From: Haliea sp.
GTDB lineage: Bacteria > Pseudomonadota > Gammaproteobacteria > Pseudomonadales > Halieaceae
DNA length: 64,000 nucleotides
Reading direction: 5' to 3'
NCBI GenBank assembly: GCA_016704305.1
Contig: JADJAL010000028.1
Location: 13,715-77,714 of the forward strand
The notes under the pieces were generated by a model. The model did no database searches. It saw only the letters and a list, made by a program, of their open reading frames with translations, and was not told the DNA's origin. Shown piece by piece: positions 19,710-27,639 of the stretch (positions within the stretch are counted from its first letter, which is position 1; the number at the start of each line of letters is the position of its first letter). A program made the translations under genes and the position numbers.

Positions 19710-20003
19710 GTGGCTGTTGTAGCAATGTGGAAATGTGATCGAGACGACGCAATGTTTGATTCCAAAAAAGACGCCGATGCCCACGACAAGATGCTGGAGC
19801 TGGCAGAGAATTTTAGCTTGCTCTTCGAAAAGCAGATTAAAGGCATAAGTGAGCAAGATGCAGAAAATATCGGGCTACTGCTTTCTAGAAACAAAGACAT
19901 TCTAATCGCTGCGTGCAAAGGCCAACCTGATCTATTGTTAGAGATGGGCAGCAAGAACCAGAAGGAGGCATCGAACATTACTCCCCTGAGTGCAAAGGCC
20001 TAA
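19710..20003 (+). CDS. yebG: YebG-family SOS-induced protein
   Basis: This protein of 97 residues starts at GTG 19710 after GAGGTGA. The family signature is present: MAVVAMWKCDRDDAMFDSKK then DADAHDKMLELAENFSLLF and NIGLLLSRNKDILIAACKG. In E. coli YebG is a small DNA-damage-inducible protein with an unresolved role. The LexA box directly upstream fits the same regulation. It is a single-gene unit, surrounded by mobile debris but undisturbed. Confidence 0.85.
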   Translation: MAVVAMWKCDRDDAMFDSKKDADAHDKMLELAENFSLLFEKQIKGISEQDAENIGLLLSRNKDILIAACKGQPDLLLEMGSKNQKEASNITPLSAKA

Positions 20004-20272
20004 CTGCCTCAGGGAGCCCGTAGGCCGCCACTCCCCACAAACATTATCATCTCGAAAGCGACCCGCCGAATTCAATTTTAGAGTTATTTCATTAATACCC
20101 TCACCAACAACTACTCCTTCAAGGAATGAAAATAAGTTTTTACCTGGGAGTATGGGCCCTTTCATCCAGAGCGCTTCCGGGCATGAGACTGTTGCTAGTA
20201 TTCGACACAACTTATGCTAGCGGCTATATTGGGCTGCGTTTTTTTGTTGTAAACTCAGGAAAGTGGAAACAT

Positions 20273-20695
20273 ATGTATTTTAGTGCTGGCAAGACACTCA
20301 CTACGGCCTTGGCTGCGATCATTGTCAGCGGCTGTGCATCGATAGCCAATCAGGACGCAATGGATACAGAACGGCGGCTGTCCGCAGCAGGCTTCCAGAT
20401 GAAATTGGCAGATACACCAGAGAAACTTGCTCATCTACAATTCTTTGCTGATCGCAGACTGGTGCCGACCACGTTGGACGGTAAAACCGTATTCGTATAT
20501 GCCGACGCCCAGTCGTGCAAATGTGTCTATGTTGGTTCCCAAGCGAACTATCAAGAATATGAACGCCTGGCCATACAACAGAACGTAGTAGACGAACAAC
20601 GGGCAACTGCCGAGGATGCTGCCATGGCGGCGGAAACGAATGCCCAGATGAATTGGGGATTATGGGGCGTGTGGCCACGACCGATCATCTATTAA
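20273..20695 (+). CDS. Small lipoprotein of unknown function
   Basis: ATG 20273 follows AGGAAAGTGGAAAC, preferable to the longer frame from 20126. A signal peptide with lipobox (LAAIIVSGCASIA) leads to about 120 residues. These include RLSAAGFQMKLADTPEKLAH, FFADRRLVPTTLDGKTVFVY and a CKCVYVGSQANYQEYERLAI block. Similar proteins occur as orphan lipoproteins in Gammaproteobacteria. The end, NWGLWGVWPRP, is Trp-rich. No neighbours hint at a role. Confidence 0.65.
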   Translation: MYFSAGKTLTTALAAIIVSGCASIANQDAMDTERRLSAAGFQMKLADTPEKLAHLQFFADRRLVPTTLDGKTVFVYADAQSCKCVYVGSQANYQEYERLAIQQNVVDEQRATAEDAAMAAETNAQMNWGLWGVWPRPIIY

Positions 20696-20734
20696 AAATT
20701 TGAGGCTCCAACACCACCATCATGAGCTTAAAAG

Positions 20735-21038
20735 ACTTCCAGTCGATAGGCTTTGTAATACAAGCCTGAAGAAGTGTTTTGCAGCAGATCCATCACGTCT
20801 AGCCTGAAGGAGTACATCGTCTACTTCACCGTCCTGATCAACCGCCCGCGACAAGTAATGTTGTTTTCCATTGATCTGAATGGTCCGGCACACTGGCGAT
20901 GGCTGAGATTGAAACTGTAGTAGAGCCAGACGGCGTAGGAAATGATATCGGGTGGGGGGCGCCTGGCCGGAATCGGTGGCGCTTATATGTATTCATGGGC
21001 CAATTCTATCGAAATCAGCCAGTTAAGTTGTCGGTACC
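20735..21038 (-). mobile_element. IS6-type element relic B
   Basis: Reading left from 21038, the end GGTACCGACAACTTAACTGG leads to MNTYKRHRF and, after an indel, PDIISYAVWLYYSFNLSHR. An internal deletion then joins to TIQINGKQHYLSRAVDQDGE and VDDVLLQARRDGSAAKHFF. The order matches relic A, but the middle and the C-terminal region are lost. Confidence 0.65.
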
Positions 21039-21049
21039 CGGGGACGGGG

Positions 21050-21343
21050 CTAACCAATATGTATTTTGGGTTCCATCGACTGGTGCAGCACGTCGATAAC
21101 CTCTACATGAGTATCGCGGAGACGATAATAAATATGGTGTTTTTCAGCCTGTAAGCTGTAATAACCCGGTTTGATGTCGCCGCGCACCTTACCGTTCTCA
21201 GGGTTTTTCGCCGCTGCGCGCATACGATCCCGCAGCATTTTTAAATAGCTCTTCTTCTGTCGCTCGCCAAAATTATCAAGGGTATATTGACTGATCTGAA
21301 CAAGACTTTGCTGTGCTTGCGGGGAAAGTAGATAGTTCGCCAT
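21050..21343 (-). CDS. parE: ParE-family toxin
   Basis: The RelE/ParE-fold toxin of 97 residues has MANYLLSPQAQQSLVQISQY, a central basic segment (KMLRDRMRAAAKNPENGK), then GYYSLQAEKHHIYYRL and VEVIDVLHQSMEP. ParE toxins poison DNA gyrase; other members of this fold cleave mRNA. The start overlaps the parD stop by one base (TAATG), which ensures coupled translation. The pair lies between two IS6-type relics. Confidence 0.85.
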   Translation of the reverse strand: MANYLLSPQAQQSLVQISQYTLDNFGERQKKSYLKMLRDRMRAAAKNPENGKVRGDIKPGYYSLQAEKHHIYYRLRDTHVEVIDVLHQSMEPKIHIG

Positions 21344-21579
21344 TAGCCAATCAATTTCTGCATGAAGGCTTCACCCTCAGTGCCCTGGCCCTGATCGAGT
21401 TGAATTTCTCCCCTTGCCAACGTTTCCCGCAATAAATCCAGTTTGGTTTCTTCCTGTTCCAGCAGCCGCAGGGCGGCCCGCACGGCATCACTTACCGATG
21501 CATAGCGACCACTTTTCACCCGATCATCAACAAAATTCTCGAAGTGATCGCCCAATAAGACACTCGTATTTTTAGCCAT
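21343..21579 (-). CDS. parD: ParD-family antitoxin
   Basis: ATG 21579 gives a product of 78 residues with MAKNTSVLLGDHFENFVDDR, SGRYASVSDAVRAALRLLE and an acidic C-terminus (RGEIQLDQGQGTEG) that would wrap the toxin. The N-terminal half is the ribbon-helix-helix DNA-binding domain, so it should repress its own operon at the palindrome 36 bases upstream. The upstream frame limit at 21702 is a less likely start. Confidence 0.85.
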   Translation of the reverse strand: MAKNTSVLLGDHFENFVDDRVKSGRYASVSDAVRAALRLLEQEETKLDLLRETLARGEIQLDQGQGTEGEAFMQKLIG

Positions 21580-21614
21580 GGCTCTGTCTTTCCTGGAAAG
21601 TACTCTTTTTTGAT

Positions 21615-21633
21615 AATACCAAGAATTGGTATT
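21615..21633. promoter_or_regulatory. Palindromic operator of parDE
   Basis: AATACCAAGAATTGGTATT is a perfect inverted repeat, 8 bases each side of a 3-base centre. It lies 36 bp upstream of the parD ATG, where a ribbon-helix-helix antitoxin would bind. Autoregulation is inferred from the family. Confidence 0.65.
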
Positions 21634-21669
21634 TCTCCAAAGAATATATTCAACCTGTGCACGGCGAAT

Positions 21670-21893
21670 TCGTGATGCCTCGTTCAGCCAGGAGGTCTTC
21701 AATATCCAGGTCGCTCAGATTGAATCGGTAGCAGAGCCAGACGGCGCAGGAAATAATATCGGGTGGGAAGCGATGGCGCTTATAGGTATTCATGGACCGA
21801 TCTTAGCAATTTCGGCCCATTAAGTTGGCAATACCGTTTGTAGATATTCATCCGCCAATTCTATCCATTTCGGCCCGTTAACTTGGCCGTACC
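21670..21893 (-). mobile_element. IS6-type element relic C, two nested 5' ends
   Basis: The end GGTATTGCCAACTTAATGGG (left from 21835) precedes ATG 21793 and MNTYKRHRFPPDIIS, through DIEDLLAERGIT, where the sequence breaks off at 21670. Directly outside lies a second, diverged end, GGTACGGCCAAGTTAACGGG (left from 21893), with its own start-like ATGAATATC. Two related elements were therefore stacked here. Confidence 0.7.
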
Positions 21894-21910
21894 ATCCCCA
21901 TAGTTCGAAA

Positions 21911-24391
21911 TCATCGGCGAGTAAAGTTCCAGGTTGCCTTGGTAGTCGCTGAGCAAAAGCTACCAAGGAACGTGTCGGGAGCGGGTCGGCCACCCAAGCT
22001 TGGAAGTGTGGCTATGCTCCGACATGCGGCGTCATTTCCACTGAAAGTTTTGGTATCACTGCCTGTCCATTGATTGCTCTTCGGGTCAACTTGGCCTGTG
22101 AAGGTTTGCGGAAACAAGTTGATGGCAAAATTGAAAGGGTCCGGTCCAAGCGTTTCTCTGGAGAAACCCAAAGGCAGATCACCGCAACTATCACCCACAA
22201 TATTCTGGTTGCCTATGCCACTTGTGCTGCCAGAAAAAGTCGATCTAATGTCGCCGTTAGTGAGTTCAAGCAAGCCGTTGTTACCCACGCGAAGACGCCA
22301 AAGACCAATTGGACTGGCAACCACTTCGCTGCTCAAACCGACCAATCCAGCACCGGCATCAATAGTGCAGAAGCCAGGGTCGTCTTCTGAGTAATTGTTA
22401 GACTTTCTAAAATCCAAGCTGCCTTGAACAACGACATTAGTCACCGTTAAATCTGCAGTGGTACCGATTGGAATTTTTCCATTTGACGATAACTCGATGT
22501 CTAATCGTAAACTGCTGGATGTCGAACCGAAGTGAGTGAATCTACAGTCGGCACGGCTAGAAAATAAACAACCCGTTGAGAATTCTTTAGAAATTGATTG
22601 ATCAAAACTTCCTTCGGGGTTGTACTCAATGGTCACAGTTCCTGTCCATTCACTTTCCGCAAAATTTCCCGCTGTGAGAACGACATTCACTTCAAAAAGC
22701 TCGAAGGGATCACTCAGGATCTCACCGTTTGAATCGGTACATAAGCCGCCTTCCCGGCTAATTTTTAAAGCAAAGTCAGAGGTAGTCGCAGGATCCAGGC
22801 CAGCAATGGGCAACACCCTGGAAAGCACCAAATCAACCGGAGGCTCGCTCAAAGGGTAAACCAGACCGTTGCGTGCAAGGCGCGCAACTTCGACATTGTT
22901 GATACGATAAACGATGTCCGCATTAGACACAGATTCGTCAGGGCAGCGAAGTGCCGCAGCCGCACCCGACACAACCAGGCTTCCTTCACGCGGCACCTCT
23001 ACACGAATAGTTCGGTTGTAACTCCCCAAGCCGCCCAGGGCTTGAAGTGTGGCCGCCTGATCAGTCAGCTCGTCCGGTAACGTGAGCGCATCGTCGAACA
23101 CCTTCAAACTGATTGAGGGCCCCGTGCAATACATCAAATCACGCTCGACATCCGCCAGGCTGAAACGCGCAAAGCCAAGAAACTTATCCTCATCGTTGAC
23201 TTCGCTCCCCAAGGCATAAAACTGACTCATAGCCAGCCCTTGGTTCGCTGTGGTACGACAGTCTGCAAATGAAGAGTTACGCATGCTGTCGAGCAAATCA
23301 GGGATCACCGTATCGGATATCGAATCACAGATTTCGCCCAGAGAAAGCAATTGGCATCCCGCCGCCAGGTCGACAATGCCTGTCATTTCTTCCGCGCCCT
23401 CTTCCCCGATTAAATTACCCCGTAAGAGACGGCTTTGTAAGATCGCCGTTATTTGCGCAAACTTTTCCCTGATCTTGGCGTCAGCCTGCTCAAGATCAAC
23501 ATTGCTGCAAGTCGCATTCGACAACTGCACTGCGGCAGAAGCCCCAAACAATTTGGAGATGGCGCTTAAAAATTCTTCAGTGTCACTGGGAATGATCGCG
23601 TTAGTCACGGCTTCGCCAAGTCGGTCACAACTTTGTTGCTGCAATAACTCAAGGTTTATATCTGCACAGGATTGCAGTAGGGACGACAGACGTTCAAATA
23701 TGGCCTGCGCTTCTTCCATACCTTCAAAGTTATTCAGATTGGACAGGAGGCTGGCGAGGATGGCCACATCGCCCTCGCAATTGATGGACTTCACGATCAG
23801 CTGGCTGGCAGCGTCAATATCCGGAGGGTTTGCGGCTGCGAAGAACATCGGAGCGCTTGGAACATCGCCCTCAAGTTTCTGTTCGGATGACTGAACCAGT
23901 AACACGTCCTGCTCGGCATAGCCAAGGAAGCGAATCTGCGCACTCACAACATTGTCGTCGACCTGGGACGGAAACGGTGTCAGTGTGCCATCCGGTCCTA
24001 ACCAGAAAAAGTTAGCTGTTGAAGGAAGATCAGGCAACTCGAAACGAAGCTCTGATGCGACATTAAAGCGCAGGGCTGCTGGCTTTAGTCTAAATCGAGC
24101 CAACTCATCGGCCTTCGGGGTCTGTGTTTCCAGCGAGATCTGCTGGGCATCAGTGAGCGCTCCGGGGGCGAAATCAAGAGAAAGATTGCGCAGCGTAACG
24201 TTACCGCCGTTACCATCAATCACGGCAACGACAGAACTCAACTCTTCTACTGGAGGGGTAACAATGACCGGGCTATCAGTGACCGTGCCATCACCGCTAT
24301 TACTACAAGCCGAAATAGCTATGCAGAGAATCGCCAGCAAAAGGCGACGGAAACTCCCGACGATCAATGCCTGAGCTGAACTAGTAGACAT
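21911..24391 (-). CDS. Large lipoprotein with N-terminal ZU5-like domain
   Basis: ATG 24391 follows AGGAAAAGG. A lipobox signal (LLAILCIAISACSNSGDG) anchors about 826 residues at the outer membrane or periplasmic face. Residues 55-150 (GGNVTLRNLSLDFAPGALTD, SLETQTPKADELARF) look like a ZU5-type beta domain. The central part is helical with several Cys pairs (SINCEGDVAILASLL, LLQQQSCDRLGEAV). The C-terminal third is beta-rich (GTVTIEYNPEGSFDQSISKE) and ends in a Cys-containing block (GSFCSATTKATWNFTRR). I recognise no catalytic motif. It is intact and much longer than its neighbours, so it is probably a surface or adhesin-like protein. Confidence 0.6.
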   Translation of the reverse strand: MSTSSAQALIVGSFRRLLLAILCIAISACSNSGDGTVTDSPVIVTPPVEELSSVVAVIDGNGGNVTLRNLSLDFAPGALTDAQQISLETQTPKADELARFRLKPAALRFNVASELRFELPDLPSTANFFWLGPDGTLTPFPSQVDDNVVSAQIRFLGYAEQDVLLVQSSEQKLEGDVPSAPMFFAAANPPDIDAASQLIVKSINCEGDVAILASLLSNLNNFEGMEEAQAIFERLSSLLQSCADINLELLQQQSCDRLGEAVTNAIIPSDTEEFLSAISKLFGASAAVQLSNATCSNVDLEQADAKIREKFAQITAILQSRLLRGNLIGEEGAEEMTGIVDLAAGCQLLSLGEICDSISDTVIPDLLDSMRNSSFADCRTTANQGLAMSQFYALGSEVNDEDKFLGFARFSLADVERDLMYCTGPSISLKVFDDALTLPDELTDQAATLQALGGLGSYNRTIRVEVPREGSLVVSGAAAALRCPDESVSNADIVYRINNVEVARLARNGLVYPLSEPPVDLVLSRVLPIAGLDPATTSDFALKISREGGLCTDSNGEILSDPFELFEVNVVLTAGNFAESEWTGTVTIEYNPEGSFDQSISKEFSTGCLFSSRADCRFTHFGSTSSSLRLDIELSSNGKIPIGTTADLTVTNVVVQGSLDFRKSNNYSEDDPGFCTIDAGAGLVGLSSEVVASPIGLWRLRVGNNGLLELTNGDIRSTFSGSTSGIGNQNIVGDSCGDLPLGFSRETLGPDPFNFAINLFPQTFTGQVDPKSNQWTGSDTKTFSGNDAACRSIATLPSLGGRPAPDTFLGSFCSATTKATWNFTRR

Positions 24392-24777
24392 CCTTTTCCT
24401 ACAGGCACCCGATAATTGCATGGAGATAAACCCTCGCCAGTTCGCATACAACAGATAATTGAGTAAAGGAATGGTACGAAAGTAATGCGGGGGTTTTGGA
24501 TTCTTACAGCAGCGGTTTCGAATGTATCAAGACTGCCAACCCCTTCGCTTCTTTCCACTGTCCCTCTACTTACCAAGAACTCCAACGCATATTTTTTATC
24601 AAATGCGTTGTCGGCCAGAAGCACTCATACACAATATCGAAAGTGGAACACTGCGTAAAAATTCAAACCGGATACAACTGCTATTTTTTAGGGTCAAGCT
24701 TGCGGAAAAAGTATACTCCTAAAAAGGGGAATAGATACTTCCCCGATTAATATACTTGTGGGGCTGTTGAGTATAGG
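24392..24777. other. AT-rich intergenic region without a gene
   Basis: Only chance frames up to 86 codons occur. A short hairpin GGGGAA-N7-TTCCCC at 24726-24744 is the only structure noted. The promoter of the minus-strand lipoprotein must lie in the left part. Confidence 0.5.
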
Positions 24778-25005
24778 TGGTACTGGCAAGTTAGGTACTC
24801 GAGGCTAGGGAAATTTGGCTCTGGGCCTAAGGCGACAGCCCTGCTCCATTCGCTTCATGCGATTGCTCAGCGCGATTATTCTCATGCCAATTGGTACTAT
24901 GGATCGTGTCGAGCACGACCTCTCGCTGCGCTACCGGATAACTTCGCAGTTTGTCCGTCACAATCTCCCTGGGCTCATTGCCACTGGATCGCAACAGCCA
25001 TCTGA
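24778..25005 (-). mobile_element. IS6-type element relic D, C-terminal part
   Basis: The minus-strand frame reads PREIVTDKLRSYPVAQREVV then LDTIHSTNWHENNRAEQSHE, covering the region before the catalytic Glu and the ENNRAEQSHE motif of IS6 transposases. It ends after NGAGLSP. An IS6-like end, GGTACTGGCAAGTTAGG, is found at 24779 on the plus strand. The start lies directly against the 3' end of the serine hydrolase. Confidence 0.65.
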
Positions 25006-25009
25006 AACG

Positions 25010-26206
25010 CTAATCCGCCTGCGCATCGACCGCAGCCTGCACCGCTTGATAAAAAGCCTCGCGCTGAGCACCGACAGTGTCCGGATCGTTCGCCCTGGGC
25101 CAGTTGCTGTTGGATGCAATCACCAGTTTACGCTTTGGATCGATAAAAATTCCCTGGCCGAAGATGCCCTGGGCGGCAAAACTGCCGTCATCGTAAGTCC
25201 ACCATTGGTAGCCATAGCCCTTGCCGGGGCGTACGCTTTCGACTTGCGCTGTCGTCGCTTGCGCAATCCAGCCCTCGGGCAGTATCGGCTTTCCGTCTAT
25301 CAAGGCTCCATTCAGCATGAACAGGCCATAACGGGCAAAATCCCGTGTTGTGGCCTGAATACAGCAACCGCTGATCTCCTGCCCCGTGCTGCTCAATAAC
25401 CAGCTCGCGTCCTGCTCCATGCCAAAGGGTACCCAGATTTTTTCCGACAGGTAATCGGATAGCGGCCTGTTGATCGCCGCACTGACCAGGACGCCAATCA
25501 AATTGGTTTCCCCCGTTTTATACAGCCACTTTTCGCCCGGTGGAGCCTCGCGTGACAGCGTGCGCATGTAGCTTACGGTGGCATCGATGCCCGGCTCCGC
25601 TTGATGCTCATTAAACAGTGCGACATCGCTATTCTTGTCTTCATAGTCTTCATTCCAACGCACTCCCGACGTCATGGTCAGCAACTGCCTGATCGAAACA
25701 TCATCATAGACAGAGCCTTTCATATCGGGGAGATAGTCAGAAACCTTGTCATCCAGGCTCTTTATATAGCCGTCCTTGATGGCGGCACCCGCGAGTGTCG
25801 AGGTAAATGATTTGGCAACCGAGAAGCTGGTCCATCGCCCGTTGGCATCAAAATCCAGCCCGTATTTTTCCAGCCGGACCTTCCCGTCCTGAACAATCAC
25901 CAGGCCGGCTGTGCGCTGCTCCTGCATGTAGGCATCGACATCGACGGAAATCTCGATGGGCTTGCCTTTCGGCAGCGGGTAGACGGGCCCGCCCGCTGCA
26001 ATGACATGGGATTTGGCCACAATCGGCACAGCGTCGAGTGCGCGAAATCCGGCATCGCGCTGTGGTATTGTCCAAAACAGCACGTCGCGATTGGTCGGCA
26101 AGTTGGCAAGAAGATTACGGGTATCTTTGTCCGCGCTGAGATAAGCGAAACCTAACCCCGCTACAATTGCGACCAGTGCGCCGACTATCCATTTCCACAC
26201 ATTCAT
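25010..26206 (-). CDS. NylB/beta-lactamase-like serine hydrolase
   Basis: This protein of 398 residues has an N-terminal membrane segment (IVGALVAIVAGLGFAYLSA). The catalytic SxxK is SVAK in RWTSFSVAKSFTSTLAG, and the second motif region is LYKTGETNLIGVLV with its Tyr. GYQWWTYDDGSFAAQGIFGQ near the C-terminus corresponds to the KTG-like strand region of NylB-type proteins. The family includes 6-aminohexanoate-dimer hydrolases, esterases and class C-like enzymes; an amide or ester substrate is likely. GGGAGGCAGGGCG before ATG 26206 is a strong binding site. That start region is duplicated at 16591-16651 as part of a long inverted repeat. Confidence 0.8.
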   Translation of the reverse strand: MNVWKWIVGALVAIVAGLGFAYLSADKDTRNLLANLPTNRDVLFWTIPQRDAGFRALDAVPIVAKSHVIAAGGPVYPLPKGKPIEISVDVDAYMQEQRTAGLVIVQDGKVRLEKYGLDFDANGRWTSFSVAKSFTSTLAGAAIKDGYIKSLDDKVSDYLPDMKGSVYDDVSIRQLLTMTSGVRWNEDYEDKNSDVALFNEHQAEPGIDATVSYMRTLSREAPPGEKWLYKTGETNLIGVLVSAAINRPLSDYLSEKIWVPFGMEQDASWLLSSTGQEISGCCIQATTRDFARYGLFMLNGALIDGKPILPEGWIAQATTAQVESVRPGKGYGYQWWTYDDGSFAAQGIFGQGIFIDPKRKLVIASNSNWPRANDPDTVGAQREAFYQAVQAAVDAQAD

Positions 26207-26256
26207 TCGCCCTGCCTCCCGACTTTTTGAGCAAAAATAAGTTAACTTGTCAGTGC
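26196..26256 (-). repeat. Right arm of the 61-bp inverted repeat (partner 16591-16651)
   Basis: Reading left from 26256, GGCACTGACAAGTTAACTTA continues through the ribosome binding site and first three codons of the serine hydrolase. It pairs with the left arm at 56 of 61 positions over a distance of 9.6 kb. The arm also supplies the immediate upstream region between this gene and the divergent glutamine-synthetase-like gene. Confidence 0.75.
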
Positions 26257-26302
26257 CCTACAGGCTGATAATAACGTGATCGCAACGTCAGGAGTCCGTT
26301 CT

Positions 26303-27634
26303 GTGACCAGAAACACCAATTTCATCGCCCTGCTTGATCAGAATCCCAAGATTGAGCGCGTTGAAGCCTTTGTTGTCGACATCAACGGCGCGCCGCGCGG
26401 CAAGTGGTTGCACCGTGATAAGGCGCTCTCGCTGGTGACAAAAGGCTTGCCGATGCCGTATTCGGTTTATGCACTCGATATCTGGGGCGCAGATGTTGAA
26501 GAAGCTGGTTTGGCATTTGGCACCGGCGATCCCGACGGCGTTTGTTGGCCAATTGACGCGACCGCAGCGCTTATTCCCTGGGCGGAAAAGCCGACGGCGC
26601 AGCTGATGCTGTCGATGAAAGACGCTTCTGGTGAACCGTATTTTGCTGATCCACGCGTGATACTGGGTGGCGTTGTTAAGCGGCTTGAGTTGCTGGGATA
26701 TACGGCTGTCGTGGCGACAGAACTTGAGTTCTATCTGACTGACAGGAAACTGTCGGCAGGCGACGACGTACCGCCGGGCGCAGGGCAGGTTCTTTCAATT
26801 GACGCGCTCAATGAACACCAGGTTGTTATCAACGCCATCATGGACGCGTGTCACATGCAAAACGTGCCCGCTGACACCGTGTTGCGCGAAAATGGGCCGG
26901 GGCAATATGAGGTCAATGTCGTCCATTGTGCCGACGCCTGTGCGGCGGCCGACCATGCCACCTTGCTGAAGCGGATTGTGAAGGGTTGCGCGCGCCAGCA
27001 CGGGATGGAAGCGACATTCATGGCCAAGCCCTACGGCGATCAATCGGGCAGCGGCATGCATGTCCATTGCAGCTTGCTCGACCAGGATGGCAAACCGGTG
27101 TTTGCCGATGACACTGGCGCGCCGACCAAGGCATTGTTTTACGGCGTTGGCGGATTGTTGGCTACGATGCCCGATATGATGCTGTTGTTTGCACCGCACG
27201 CCAATTCATACCGCCGCTTTCGCAAAAACAGCCACGCGCCGGTGTCGGCGGGATGGGGCATGGATGATCGATCAGCCGCTGTGCGCGTCATTACCGGAAA
27301 GCCGACGGAAACGCGGATCGAACAACGTGTTTCAGGCGCGGACTGCAACCCGTATCTGGCAGTTGCGGGTATTTTGGCTGGGGTCTTGCATGGCATTACC
27401 GAAAAAATTGAACCCTGCGCAGCGCTTGATCCGGCCGACTGCGGCACGGCGGGGCTTCCCTTGCCACTTGAATGGGGTCAGGCAATTGACAGGTTTGCCG
27501 CGTCCAAAACTGTTGAAGCCCTGTTTGGCGCCAGCGTGCGTAATATGATTGTGGCCTGCAAACGCCAGGACTATGACGGCATGCTGGGCCGCGTCTCTGA
27601 TGTAGACTATCGAACATACTTTTCAGCGGTGTAG
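26303..27634 (+). CDS. Glutamine synthetase-like gamma-glutamylpolyamine synthetase
   Basis: GTG 26303 is preceded by AGGAG at 8 bases, better than GTG 26276. The protein of about 443 residues has the glutamine synthetase N-domain (VVDINGAPRGKWLHRDKAL) and the catalytic domain. That domain carries ATELEFYL, GPGQYEVNVVH, GSGMHVHCSLLD, the nucleotide and glutamate-binding loop FAPHANSYRRF and ETRIEQRVSGADCNPYLAVA. Its Arg/Glu metal ligands fit GlnA-type folds. The pairing with an FAD amine oxidase 5 bases downstream matches PuuA/PuuB, so it likely ligates glutamate to putrescine or another amine. Third-position use of CTT and TTG for Leu is heavier than in neighbouring genes, a sign of possible transfer. 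Confidence 0.75.
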   Translation: MTRNTNFIALLDQNPKIERVEAFVVDINGAPRGKWLHRDKALSLVTKGLPMPYSVYALDIWGADVEEAGLAFGTGDPDGVCWPIDATAALIPWAEKPTAQLMLSMKDASGEPYFADPRVILGGVVKRLELLGYTAVVATELEFYLTDRKLSAGDDVPPGAGQVLSIDALNEHQVVINAIMDACHMQNVPADTVLRENGPGQYEVNVVHCADACAAADHATLLKRIVKGCARQHGMEATFMAKPYGDQSGSGMHVHCSLLDQDGKPVFADDTGAPTKALFYGVGGLLATMPDMMLLFAPHANSYRRFRKNSHAPVSAGWGMDDRSAAVRVITGKPTETRIEQRVSGADCNPYLAVAGILAGVLHGITEKIEPCAALDPADCGTAGLPLPLEWGQAIDRFAASKTVEALFGASVRNMIVACKRQDYDGMLGRVSDVDYRTYFSAV

Positions 27635-27639
27635 CCTCG

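Noticed and set aside
24726..24744. Hairpin GGGGAA-N7-TTCCCC as a terminator
   Set aside because: It has no T run and no gene ends there; 6-bp stems occur by chance.
24815..25399. Open frame of 194 codons on the plus strand
   Set aside because: It runs antisense through the 3' part of the serine hydrolase and the IS6 relic; it has no motif and no binding site.
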